A stretch of DNA of 52,946 nt from JAADEM01 sp965371855 (GTDB lineage: Bacteria > Bacteroidota > Bacteroidia > Bacteroidales > Marinilabiliaceae): positions 1 to 52,946 of the forward strand of contig CBDUZZ010000032.1 of NCBI GenBank assembly GCA_965371855.1, in the 5' to 3' direction. Each line of letters begins with the position of its first letter. The first letter of the stretch is position 1. The notes under the pieces are model-generated. The model saw nothing but the letters and a program-made list of their open reading frames with translations, was not told where the DNA came from and did not search any database. The position numbers were made by a program, and so were the translations under genes. This document shows positions 16,370 through 25,306 of this stretch, piece by piece.

Positions 16370-19300
16370 TCACTCTTTCAACACTTTCTTAACCACCGCT
16401 GCTGGCGCAGATTTGCAATCTGTGCCACTCAGCTTAATAATATAAACACCCGGCGTTAGATGTCCCATGTTTACCTGCAGTGTTGACAGCCCCGTGCAAT
16501 CAACCGTTTTTACAATTGTGCCGGTAAGTGTAATAACCTGCAGACTACTGTATGCCCCTGCAGTTTCTAAGGTAAGCACATTTCTTACAGGGTTAGGATA
16601 AATATTAACAGGTGATGCTTCCGGCCTGTTTACAGCTGTTGTAACTGGAGTAAAATCCTGGTTGGCCACATCTGCCTGTATGTTGTTTATGGCAATGGTT
16701 GCAGGTGAAAAAGCATAGCCCTCTTTAACAGGTGTAATTACTATATTACGCCCGGCATTTAAGGCAAAGCTGTATGTGCCATCTGCATTTACCGGCCTTG
16801 TACCTGTAAAATCACCTGAGATATAAAGTATTACACCTTCCATATCATCTATGGTTACACTTTTGAGGCCACTAATAGCTAAACCCTGTGTATCACCTGT
16901 AGTTATACTACCCGACACCATAAGCCCGGTAAAGTTAAACTGTGCCTCGTAAGAGGTATCAAAATCAGTTATCTCCGTAACCACAGTGCCATGGCCGTTT
17001 TGCCATTCGGTAAAAGTATATCCCTCTTTTATTACAGAAGTCGGCAGGGGTAACATCGTCAGGCTGTTCCAGGCAAACGCCCTGTATCCAATGGTCGTTA
17101 CACTATTGGGGATGGCAACGCTGGTTAAGGAGTTATCATAAAACGCATAATCACCAATAGTCGTCACGCTGTTGGGGATAAAATCAATATCATCGGCCAC
17201 ACCGCCATATGATACAATGGTGGAATTATCATCTGTGCCATTGCTGTTGCGGGCATAAAAAATACCATTTGATGCCACTCCATTTATTTGTGTAATGGCA
17301 TTGCTATTAAAAGCTCCTCCTCCAATGGTCGTCACACTGTTGGGAATGATGACACTCGTCAAGGAGTTCTCACAAAACGCATCATGCCCAATGGTCGTCA
17401 CACTGTTGGGGATGGCGATGCTTGTCAATGAGTTGCCGGCAAACGCATAATCCCCAATAGTCGTTACACTGTTGGGGATGGTAACGCTCGTCAGTAATTT
17501 GCCGGCAAACGCATAATCTCCAATAGCCGAAACATTCACATTGGCTCCGTTAATATTAAAGGATGACGGGATAATAATATCAAAATAACTCCCAAGGTAA
17601 TCAGTTATTTCACCATTGGTAAATTCTACTTCATCTAATGTCAATGTATGTGCAGGCAGTACAGCAAAGTATGCTCTATTAAAATCGGTAATGTTATCAC
17701 CGGCTGCGTAACTGTTGCCATAACTGTCCATATAACCTGAAAATCCACTGTTGGCATTGCTGGGTAGGCTAATACTTGTTAAGTCAGAATTGCCATCAAA
17801 TACCCACTCTACAATTAACCGGATATTACTATTCTGCTCAAAAGTTACACTCGTTAGGTCGTTACCGGAAAATGCATAATCTCCAATCCTAGTTACACTA
17901 TTTGGGATGGTAAGGTTTGTAAGGTTGCTCCCGGAAAACGCAAACCATCCAATCGTCGTCACACTGTTGGAGATGGTAAGACTTGTTAGCTTATTATTTT
18001 TAAATGCAGAATTTCCAATAGTTGTCACACTATTAGGGATAGTGACAGTCGTTAAAGAGTTATGGCTAAAGGTAGAACCTTCAATCGTCGTCAAACTGTT
18101 TGGGATAGTAGCGCTCGTCAAACTGTTCCCGGCAAACGCATAACTTCCCATCCTTGTTACACTGTTAGGGATGGAAATACTTGTCAGAGAGTTATCACCA
18201 AATGCCCTTTCTCCAATATCAGTCACACTATTAGGGATTGTAACAGTCGTCAAGCTGTTCTTGGTAAAGGCATTTTCTCCAATCATTTTCACACTCACAT
18301 CAACCCCGTTAATATTAAAAGATGCGGGTATAATTATATCAACATAATTCCCGAAATAATCAGTTATTTCTCCATTGGCAAATTCTACTTCATCTAATGT
18401 TAATATATGTGCAGGTAACACAGCATAATACAATAAGCTAAAATCAGTAATATTATCACCGGCTGCATAACTGTTGCCATCACTGTCCATATAACCTGAA
18501 AATCCACTGTTGGCATTGCTGGGTAGGCTAATACTTGTTAAGTCAGAATTGAGTGTGAACGCCCCCCCTCCAATTAAACGGACATGACTGTTCTGCTCAA
18601 AAGGAACACTCGTTAGATGGTTCCAATAAAACGCATGATATCCAATAGACGTCACACTGTTGGGAATGGTGACACTCGTCAGGCGGTTCAACTCAAACGC
18701 ATAATTTCCAATAGTAGTTACACTGTTGGGGATGGTTACGCTGGTCAAGGCGTTAGAACTAAACGCAGAAGCTCCAATAGTAATCACGCTGTTGGAGATA
18801 AAATCAATATCATTAAATAATCCACCGCCATACGATACAATGGTTGTGTTATTTTCTGTGCCATCGCTGTTACGGGCATAAACAATGCCGTTTGATGCCA
18901 CACCGTTGATTTGTGTAATGGCATTGCCATTAAATGCTGCATTTCCTATATAAGTTACACTATTGGGGATAGTTACACTAGTCAGGGAATTACCATTAAA
19001 TGCAGAATTTCCAATAGATGTAACGCTGTTTGGGATGGTGAGGCTCGTCAAAGAGTTAAACCTAAACGCAGAATGTCCAATAGAGGTAACACTATTTGGG
19101 ATAGTGATGCTCGTTAGACTGTTATTGCCAAACGTATGACCTTCAATCGTTGTCACACTGGCAGGGATAGTAACGTTCGTTAGGGAGTTATTCCTAAATG
19201 CAGCCTCTCCAATAGAGGTAACACTGTTTGGGATGTTGAGACTTGTTAGAGAGTTTTCTTGAAACGCCCAATCTCCAATATTTTCTAATGTTGAAGGCAA

Positions 19301-19591
19301 CTCAACATTAACAATGCCTTTATTATAAAAAACACCAGAGTTCTGACCCTTATCGGCAATACCTGTTATGGTTTGTCCGTCTAAGATTTCGGGAATAATA
19401 ATGTCTTTAACTACAAAGCTATAGCTGCAACTCTCAATTACGCCACTGCTTACTACCACATCGGCATCGGTTAGTGTGTATTGTGCAGTAACAGTTACAA
19501 GTGAAAAGTTGAAAGTAAAAAGTAGAGCAAGCAATGCTGTTTTAAAAAGTTTTGGTTTTGAGTGCTTGAAATTGGTAAATGTTTGTTTCAT
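16370..19591 (-). CDS. BspA-type leucine-rich-repeat surface protein with T9SS sorting domain
   Basis: A 1073-aa secreted protein. A signal peptide near the N-terminus (ALLALLFTFNFSLVTVTA) is followed by three blocks of 22-23-residue LRR_5 repeats, consensus L-T-S-V-T-I-P-N-S-V-T-x-I-G-x-x-A-F-x-x-N-x. The blocks are separated by two non-LRR inserts around residues 390-440 and 640-700 (DEVEF-NGEITDY...). Then come an InlB-type VIKEGYTFTEWQ segment, a carboxypeptidase-regulatory-like domain (LMVSGSITTGD...) and a C-terminal Por sorting domain (IYPNPVRNVLTLE...GVYIIKLSG), so export by type IX secretion is expected. It is a likely adhesin. Near its end a 23-bp palindromic repeat is read in frame. 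It is paralogous to the gene at 19739-21261. Confidence 0.9.
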   Translation of the reverse strand: MKQTFTNFKHSKPKLFKTALLALLFTFNFSLVTVTAQYTLTDADVVVSSGVIESCSYSFVVKDIIIPEILDGQTITGIADKGQNSGVFYNKGIVNVELPSTLENIGDWAFQENSLTSLNIPNSVTSIGEAAFRNNSLTNVTIPASVTTIEGHTFGNNSLTSITIPNSVTSIGHSAFRFNSLTSLTIPNSVTSIGNSAFNGNSLTSVTIPNSVTYIGNAAFNGNAITQINGVASNGIVYARNSDGTENNTTIVSYGGGLFNDIDFISNSVITIGASAFSSNALTSVTIPNSVTTIGNYAFELNRLTSVTIPNSVTSIGYHAFYWNHLTSVPFEQNSHVRLIGGGAFTLNSDLTSISLPSNANSGFSGYMDSDGNSYAAGDNITDFSLLYYAVLPAHILTLDEVEFANGEITDYFGNYVDIIIPASFNINGVDVSVKMIGENAFTKNSLTTVTIPNSVTDIGERAFGDNSLTSISIPNSVTRMGSYAFAGNSLTSATIPNSLTTIEGSTFSHNSLTTVTIPNSVTTIGNSAFKNNKLTSLTISNSVTTIGWFAFSGSNLTNLTIPNSVTRIGDYAFSGNDLTSVTFEQNSNIRLIVEWVFDGNSDLTSISLPSNANSGFSGYMDSYGNSYAAGDNITDFNRAYFAVLPAHTLTLDEVEFTNGEITDYLGSYFDIIIPSSFNINGANVNVSAIGDYAFAGKLLTSVTIPNSVTTIGDYAFAGNSLTSIAIPNSVTTIGHDAFCENSLTSVIIPNSVTTIGGGAFNSNAITQINGVASNGIFYARNSNGTDDNSTIVSYGGVADDIDFIPNSVTTIGDYAFYDNSLTSVAIPNSVTTIGYRAFAWNSLTMLPLPTSVIKEGYTFTEWQNGHGTVVTEITDFDTSYEAQFNFTGLMVSGSITTGDTQGLAISGLKSVTIDDMEGVILYISGDFTGTRPVNADGTYSFALNAGRNIVITPVKEGYAFSPATIAINNIQADVANQDFTPVTTAVNRPEASPVNIYPNPVRNVLTLETAGAYSSLQVITLTGTIVKTVDCTGLSTLQVNMGHLTPGVYIIKLSGTDCKSAPAAVVKKVLKE
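16404..16426. repeat. 23-bp palindromic repeat embedded in the LRR coding region
   Basis: GGCGCAGATTTGC / GCAAATCTGTGCC arms form a palindrome that, on the coding strand, adds T-D-C-K-S-A-P-A just before the terminal VVKKVLKE. The paralogue ending at 19739 has only N-E-S-T there. Intergenic relatives occur at 35776-35798, 38632-38654 and 38760-38782. Confidence 0.8.
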
Positions 19592-19636
19592 GGTAATTGT
19601 TTTTTATGTTTATAAAAATATTTCCAGTATCTGTAA

Positions 19637-19724
19637 AGTCACGGGGTGACTTGTTAAAACTATTAGGAGTCACCCCGTGACTAAATTATTTACCGGGAGT
19701 GCGACTTGTAGTCGCGCCCCCGGT
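19637..19724. repeat. Inverted GTCACGGGGTGAC pair and palindrome copy B
   Basis: The 14-bp arms at 19637-19650 and 19669-19682 (AGTCACGGGGTGAC and its complement) form one hairpin. A 33-bp palindrome at 19692-19724 (ACCGGGAGTGCGACT...AGTCGC...CCCGGT) forms a second. They fill the 147-bp gap between the two LRR genes and could also act as transcription barriers. Confidence 0.75.
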
Positions 19725-19738
19725 TTTCCTAAACCACC

Positions 19739-21261
19739 TCACTCTTTCAACACCTTCTTAACCACAGTACTTTCATTCCCACTCAGCTTAATAATATAAA
19801 CACCCGGCGTTAGGTGTTCCATGTTTACCTGCAGTGTTGACAGCCCTGTGCAATCAACCGTTTTTACAATTGTGCCGGGAAGTGTAATAACCTGCAGACT
19901 ACTGTATGCCCCTGCAGTTTCTAAGGTAAGCACATTTCTTACAGGGTTAGGGTAAAGTTTCACAGGTGCTGCTTCCGGGTTATTTAGGGCTGTTGTAACC
20001 GGAGTAAAATCCTGGTTGGCCACATCTTCCTGTATGTTGTCTATTGCAATATTTGCAGGTGAAAAAGAATAGCCCTCTTTAACAGGTGTAATTACAATAT
20101 TACGACCGGCATTTAAGGCAAAGTTGTAAGTACCATCTGCATTTACCGGCCTTGTGCCTGTAAAATCACCTGAGATATAAAGTATTACACCCTCCATATC
20201 ATCTATGGTTACACTTTTGAGGCCGGCCATAGACAGCCCCTGTGTATCACCTGTAGTTATACTACCTGACACCATAAGCCCGGTAAAGTTAAACTGCGCC
20301 TCGTAAGAGGTGTTAAAATCTGTTATCTCCGTAACCACAGTACCACTACCATTTTGCCACTCGGTGAAGGCGTAACCCTCTTTTATTACCGGGGAAGGCA
20401 GGGCAATGCTCGTAAGGGAGTTAGAAGAAAACGCCCCCCCTCCAATATAAGTCACACTATTGCCGATGGTAACGCTCGTAAGGGAGTTATCATAAAACGC
20501 CCCCTCTCTAATAGAAGTCACACTATTGGGGATGGTGATGCTCGTGAGGGAGTTAGATCTAAACGCACTATATCCAATAGTAGTCACACTATTGGGGATA
20601 AAATCAATTTCGTCAGACACTCCGCCATAAGATACGATGGTGGTTTTATCTTCCGTACCATCACTATTGCGGGCGTAAACAGTACCGTTTGACGCTTGCC
20701 CGTTTATTTGAGCAATGGCATTCCTGTTAAATGCTGCTTTTCCAATATAAGTCACACTATTGGGGATGGTAACGCTCGTTAGGGAGTTAAGAGCAAACGC
20801 TGCATCTCCAATAGTAGTCACACTATTGGGGATAGTAACGCTCGTTAGGGAGTTAGCCCAAAACGCCCCCCCCCTCCAATATAAGTCACACTATTGGGGA
20901 TGGTGACGCTCGTAAGGTTGTTCTCCGCAAACGCAAAATCTCCAATATGCTCTAAAGTAGCAGGTAACTGAACAGTTACTATGCCTTTGTTATAAAATAC
21001 ACCATCATCAAAATCTCTCCCATCAGCAATGCCGGTAACGGTCTGTCCGTCTAATGTTTGGGGTATAATAATGTCTTTAACCGTAAAGTCGTAACTGCAA
21101 CTTTCTATAGTGCCGTTGGTTACTACTACATCATCATCGGTTAGTGTGTATTGCGCTGTAACAGTTACAAGTGAAAAGTTGAAAGTAAAAAGCAGAGCAA
21201 GCAATGCTGTTTTAAATTTTTTTGGTTTTGAGTGTTTGAAATTGGTAAATGTGTGTTTCAT
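19739..21261 (-). pseudogene. Second BspA-type LRR surface protein, frameshifted at a poly-G tract (possibly phase-variable)
   Basis: The N-terminal part (21261 down to 20845, 138 codons) has the same signal peptide as the upstream-lying paralogue and two LRRs. It shifts frame at a run of nine G on the coding strand and stops as G-G-G-G-R-F-G-L-T-P. The C-terminal part continues in another frame down to 19739 with LRRs, the VIKEGYAFTEWQ segment, the regulatory-like domain and the Por sorting domain. Removing two G restores I-G-G-G-A-F and one 506-codon frame, because the span becomes exactly divisible by three. In-frame copies of the same motif have seven G. As sequenced, the product would lack the sorting domain. 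It is either a switched-off phase or a dead gene. Confidence 0.85.
20866..20874 (-). repeat. Nine-base homopolymer tract (G9 on coding strand) at the LRR frameshift
   Basis: C9 on the plus strand. Equivalent tracts in the same motif are C7 at 20434-20440 (same gene) and C7 at 18562-18568 (paralogue). Each encodes I-G-G-G-A-F in frame when seven long. This is the point where the two frames of the gene join. Confidence 0.85.
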
Positions 21262-21299
21262 GGTATTTGTTTATTTAGTTATGTGTTTATTTATCATTG

Positions 21300-21539
21300 C
21301 CGGGAGTATTATTTATAGTTGCGTCCCCGGTTTATTACTGTGTTTTCATACAATTAATTTATGAATTATTCTTTATTTACCGGTATATTATTTGATTAAT
21401 GTACAGTATTAATTGACTAATGACCACGTTTGTTATTTGAACCACATAAGCCACATAAGAAAACATAAGTTTTTTTATGTTTCAGAACAAACCGTACAGG
21501 CTTAAATTACCGGGAGTACGACTTATAGTGTGCCCCGGT
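21300..21539. repeat. Intergenic region with palindrome copies C and D
   Basis: The 281 bp between the second LRR gene and the Y1 element hold palindrome copy C (21300-21330, CCGGGAG...CCCCGG) and copy D (21509-21539, ACCGGGAGTACGACT...CCCCGGT). Between them is an ACCACATAAGCCACATAAG sequence (about 21441-21459). No gene is seen. Confidence 0.7.
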
Positions 21540-21542
21540 TTT

Positions 21543-22320
21543 GGCTAAATATTATTTTGAGGTGCTGAAGGTTTTTGGGGCAAAGCTCCTATATGTAACA
21601 GCATAGGGTGCAGCGAAGCGGAAACCCTATGTCGCTTAAATAGATTTCATGTAAGCCCTGTAAGGGCGAAACAATATTGCTATATTAATGCGGAAGCTAA
21701 TCCCAAACATATTGTTCATCATAGTCAATTTTATATTCCTTAAGAAAGAGTCTATATTCTTCTTTGAAAGATGTTCTTTTGTGATGCTCTTTTTGATTTA
21801 GAATATATTTTTTAACAGTCTCAACTTTTGATGAACTAACTGAAAACGTTCCATATCCGTTCTGCCAGGAAAAACCAACAATCCCTTTTTTCTTAATCCA
21901 TTTAGATGAAGATGTTTTTATTTTTGAAATCATTTCAGCAATTGTTACTGTTCGTGGCAAAATACATAAAATATGAATATGATCCGGATTGGCATATATT
22001 TCGTAAACATATGATCCAATGTTTGATAATATACCTATTATATATGAATGTAAATCTTTTTGAATAGCATTCGGTATAAAAATTTCACCCTTTTTTGTGG
22101 AAAATACACAATGTAAATATACTTTTGATAAACTTTGTGGCATATTCGTGATTTATTACATTTCGGACTTTCAGCCCTCTAAAAAATTGATCCGCAATAT
22201 CACAGGGCTTTGTTTCACTTCGCCCTGTGCTTTCACCTATAATCCTTTCAGGATTTGATATCGTGTAAATACAAATTTAATAAATTATTTCTTCTCAGCA
22301 CCTCAAAATAATATTTAGCC
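21543..22320. mobile_element. 778-bp Y1-transposase element with 26-bp perfect terminal inverted repeats
   Basis: The left end 21543-21568 (GGCTAAATATTATTTTGAGG...) and the right end 22295-22320 are exact reverse complements over 26 bp. Inside are a single IS200-like transposase gene and, on each side, small hairpins: CATAGGG/CCCTATG and GCCCTGTAAGGGC on the left, CACAGGG/CCCTGTG and AATCCTTTCAGGATT on the right. GCCCCGGTTTT occurs just outside the left end (21532-21542) and again 8 nt outside the right end (22329-22339). HUH-Y1 elements normally lack terminal inverted repeats. Confidence 0.75.
21697..22143 (-). CDS. IS200/REP-associated Y1 (HUH) transposase
   Basis: A 148-aa protein starting MPQSLSKVYLHCVFSTK, the usual opening of this Y1_Tnp group. 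NPDHIHIL carries the HUH metal-binding pair (H-x-H). WQNGYGTFSVS, then VETVKKYILNQKEHHK contains the candidate nucleophilic Tyr, and the C-terminus DEQYVWD is typical. The length is normal and intact. It resembles the single-gene TnpA/RAYT-like proteins common in Bacteroidota rather than full IS605 elements; no tnpB is present. It is flanked by hairpin-forming repeats that may be its substrate. Confidence 0.9.
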   Translation of the reverse strand: MPQSLSKVYLHCVFSTKKGEIFIPNAIQKDLHSYIIGILSNIGSYVYEIYANPDHIHILCILPRTVTIAEMISKIKTSSSKWIKKKGIVGFSWQNGYGTFSVSSSKVETVKKYILNQKEHHKRTSFKEEYRLFLKEYKIDYDEQYVWD

Positions 22321-22368
22321 AATATTTAGCCCCGGTTTTTTCACAGTGATTGTTAGGCTGAAAAAATG

Positions 22369-22376
22369 TATCTTTG
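22369..22376 (+). promoter_or_regulatory. Candidate -7 box for argS
   Basis: TATCTTTG matches the Bacteroidota -7 consensus TAnnTTTG and lies 41 bp before the argS ATG. A convincing -33 box at the right distance is not evident. Confidence 0.5.
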
Positions 22377-22417
22377 CAAACTCAAAAAATTGTTGTAATT
22401 ATTAATGTTTTTTCAGG

Positions 22418-24211
22418 ATGAAAATTGAAAATAAAATAAAAAATGCAGTAGTTGATGCAGTAGGTAAACTGTATGATGTCGATATTAAAAGTGGTTCTGT
22501 TCAGTTAAGCTTAACCCGGAAAGACCAGAAAGGAGACTTTACTATTGTTGTTTTTCCTTTACTGAGATATTCAAAGAAAAATCCTGAAGAAACGGGCAAG
22601 GAGATTGGTGCACATATAAAAGATGCTCTGTCAGAAGTTTCAGAGTTTAATGTTATTAAAGGCTTTCTTAATCTTTTGTTGTCACACTCATACTGGATTA
22701 ACTCTCTTGATGAAATCAAAGAAGTGCCGAATTATGGTTTTAAAAAAGCATCAGATGATTCTCCGCTGACAATGATAGAGTATTCATCTCCAAATACCAA
22801 TAAACCTCTGCATCTTGGTCACATTAGAAATAATCTGTTGGGCTATTCGCTTTCAAGAATTGTAGAAGCGAATGGTGAAAAGGTTGTGAAAACTAATATA
22901 GTTAACGATCGGGGTATTCATATTTGTAAATCGATGCTGGCGTGGCAGAAGTGGGGAGAAGGAAAGACACCTGAAAATACCGGTAAGAAAGGTGATCATC
23001 TCGTAGGTGATTTTTATGTGAAATTTGATCAGGAGTATAAAAAGGAGATTGCCGGATTGATGGCTTCAGGTAATTCGAAGGAAGAGGCTGAATCTCAATC
23101 AAAACTTATGGAAGAGGCACGTGAGATGCTTCGTAAGTGGGAAGCAAAAGATGAGGAAGTGTACACTTTGTGGAAGATGATGAATGACTGGGTCTATAAA
23201 GGGTTCGATGAATCGTATAACGCACTTGGGGTTGATTTTGATAAAATTTATTACGAGTCAGAAACGTTTTCTGTTGGTAAGGATGAGGTGTTGCGTGGGC
23301 TTGATATGGGTATTTTTTACAGAAAAGACGATTCCAGCGTATGGGCAGATTTTTCAAAAGACGGACTTGATGAGAAATTGCTGCTTCGTGGTGACGGCAC
23401 TAGTGTATACATGACACAGGATATCGGAACGGCAAAAATGCGTTTTAATGATTACAGTATAGATAAAATGATATATGTTGTAGGTAATGAGCAGATATAT
23501 CATTTCAAAGTATTGTCACTGTTGCTTGATGAGTTAGGATTTAAGTGGGGCAAAGATTTGGTTCATTTCTCCTATGGCATGGTTGAACTACCCGAGGGGA
23601 AAATGAAATCGCGTGAGGGTATGGTTGTAGATGCCGATGACTTGATTGCTGAAATGGTGAATACTGCCCGTGATATGTCGAAAGAGCTGGGTAAACTTGA
23701 GGGTTATTCGGAAGAGGATGCAGAGAAAGTGTATTATACTATTGCTATGGGGGCACTTAAGTATTTCATTCTGAAAGTTGATCCGAAGAAGAATATGATT
23801 TTTGATCCTCGCGAGTCAATTGATTTTAATGGTAATACCGGGCCGTTTATTCAATATTCGTATGCGCGGATTAAGTCCGTTTTGAGGAAAGCTACTGAAA
23901 AAGGTCTTTTAATTCCGGAAAAGCTTGACGACAGCGCAGAGTTAAATGCTAAAGAGATACAGTTGTTTCGGTTGGTAATGAATTACCCTAATATTGTTTC
24001 TGAAGCAGGAAAGGTTTATAGTCCGGCAGTTATTGCTAACTATGCTTATGACTTAGCAAAGGAGTTTAACCAGTTTTATCATGAAATACCTATAGTTTTT
24101 GAAGAGGATGATGCAAAACGCAATGTTCGTTTGATCTTATCAGGAATGGTTGGTGTGGTTATCAAACAAAGTATGTGGTTGCTGGGTATTGATGTGCCGG
24201 AAAGAATGTAA
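22418..24211 (+). CDS. argS: Arginyl-tRNA synthetase
   Basis: A 597-aa class I synthetase. The N-terminal Add-1-type domain (about residues 1-110) is followed by the HIGH signature in SSPNTNKPLHLGHIRNN. VGNEQIYHFKVL and the catalytic KMSKS equivalent KMKSREG (about residue 396) follow. The C-terminal anticodon-binding DALR-like domain ends at YHEIPIVFEED...LLGIDVPERM. Size and order are normal for bacterial ArgRS. It lies immediately downstream of the Y1 element, whose right end is 98 bp before its start. Confidence 0.95.
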   Translation: MKIENKIKNAVVDAVGKLYDVDIKSGSVQLSLTRKDQKGDFTIVVFPLLRYSKKNPEETGKEIGAHIKDALSEVSEFNVIKGFLNLLLSHSYWINSLDEIKEVPNYGFKKASDDSPLTMIEYSSPNTNKPLHLGHIRNNLLGYSLSRIVEANGEKVVKTNIVNDRGIHICKSMLAWQKWGEGKTPENTGKKGDHLVGDFYVKFDQEYKKEIAGLMASGNSKEEAESQSKLMEEAREMLRKWEAKDEEVYTLWKMMNDWVYKGFDESYNALGVDFDKIYYESETFSVGKDEVLRGLDMGIFYRKDDSSVWADFSKDGLDEKLLLRGDGTSVYMTQDIGTAKMRFNDYSIDKMIYVVGNEQIYHFKVLSLLLDELGFKWGKDLVHFSYGMVELPEGKMKSREGMVVDADDLIAEMVNTARDMSKELGKLEGYSEEDAEKVYYTIAMGALKYFILKVDPKKNMIFDPRESIDFNGNTGPFIQYSYARIKSVLRKATEKGLLIPEKLDDSAELNAKEIQLFRLVMNYPNIVSEAGKVYSPAVIANYAYDLAKEFNQFYHEIPIVFEEDDAKRNVRLILSGMVGVVIKQSMWLLGIDVPERM

Positions 24212-24260
24212 AGCGGAAATATTGGTTCATTCGAATAATGCATTGTTGACTTAATATTTC

Positions 24261-24402
24261 GGTACTCTGTACCTTATAAACCGTATTTGATTACTGTTTC
24301 TACAAAGATTTTGGCGGCTCTGCCGCTATATTTATCAGGTGCAGAGCACCTCAAACATTTGTAGAGATATTGTATAAAAGTTTTAATAAGGTGCAGAGCA
24401 CC
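24261..24402. repeat. Cluster of GGTGCAGAGCACC-type palindromes
   Basis: The 364-bp gap between argS and the next gene (24212-24575) contains four short palindromes: GGTACTCTGTACC (24261-24273), GGCGGCTCTGCCGC (24313-24326), AGGTGCAGAGCACCT (24337-24351) and GGTGCAGAGCACC (24390-24402). They are linked by similar TTTGTAGA... spacers, so they look like variants of one dispersed repeat unit. No gene or RNA was recognised here. Confidence 0.7.
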
Positions 24403-24575
24403 GTAATGCTATCTTTTGTTTCATCAAATAACACAGGTTATAAGCCAATAATCAAAGTTTACCTATACATTTTTCTCAAGAACCTTAATATTTATAATGT
24501 TATCTTTTAAATAATGATTAATCATTATTGTTTTGTGTTTAAAATGGTAGAACTAGTATATCGTAGCTAAACGTA

Positions 24576-25094
24576 TTACTTAGAGAACCATCCTTTAATC
24601 TCTTCTGACAGAAGAATTTGCTTTAGGATATTTCGTTTTGTTTCGTCCGGTAGCTCTTGAAGAATAATGTCGATCCCGGTATTTTTAAGGTCAGGATTTT
24701 TTTCTTCTGCTAATATTTTTTTCAGTGCTTTTGATTTAGTACCGGTTAACTCATTTTCAAATGATTCCCAGATAAAATCCAGGTTTGCTTTATCGGTAGT
24801 GGTATCGTGAATTGTAAAAGTGTCTGACAATTCTATTTCATTAATAATAGACTGAAGTGTTTCTCTGCAAATGCTTTTTAAAGGATTTTTTGTGCCTGAT
24901 TCATCCCTTAACGACCAGCTGCTAAATTCGTATTCTATTGATTCAATGGCTTTAGTACGTACATTGTTTGCCCCAAATATTGAACTCAATAATAGAATAG
25001 TTGATTTCTTCCAGGCTGTAAAATCAAATGTAGTAGAATTCAATTTGTCCAGCTGCTCACTCAGTAATGCTATATATTTTTCTTTTGGTTTCAT
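24576..25094 (-). CDS. Hypothetical protein, 172 aa
   Basis: A soluble, mostly helical, acidic and lysine-rich protein without a signal peptide or membrane segment. I do not recognise a family. Notable stretches are FDFTAWKKSTILLLSSIFGANN near residues 23-44, which resembles the opening of small toxin- or abortive-infection-associated hypothetical proteins (weak, not relied on), and a Lys/Glu-rich C-terminus ending ILLSEEIKGWFSK. It stands alone between repeat-rich gaps on the minus strand, which suggests an accessory gene. Confidence 0.5.
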   Translation of the reverse strand: MKPKEKYIALLSEQLDKLNSTTFDFTAWKKSTILLLSSIFGANNVRTKAIESIEYEFSSWSLRDESGTKNPLKSICRETLQSIINEIELSDTFTIHDTTTDKANLDFIWESFENELTGTKSKALKKILAEEKNPDLKNTGIDIILQELPDETKRNILKQILLSEEIKGWFSK

Positions 25095-25241
25095 AACAGA
25101 CTTATATCAATGCTTCTTAACTTCTTATACAAACATAATAAAAAAAATGCAGAGTTTCTTAATTAAGTTCTTTTCGGGCTAAATAACTATTGTAATATTG
25201 AGCTTGTTTGTAGGTGGTTACTTTCAAAATAATAAATAAAA

Positions 25242-25276
25242 AATGGAGTTGTCAAAACTTTATAGACAACTCCATT
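25242..25276 (-). terminator. Terminator of rocD
   Basis: Perfect 12-bp arms at 25242-25253 and 25265-25276 (AATGGAGTTGTC and its complement), an 11-nt loop, and a T-rich run on the minus-strand side. It lies 31 bp beyond the rocD stop. Confidence 0.85.
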
Positions 25277-25306
25277 GAAAAAAACGATGTTTAAAATATG
25301 TTAATT

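Noticed and set aside
16370..21261. Dense, regularly spaced near-identical repeats that look superficially like a CRISPR array
   Set aside because: The period (about 69 bp) corresponds to 23-residue LRR units in an open reading frame, with no unique spacers between identical repeats and no cas genes.
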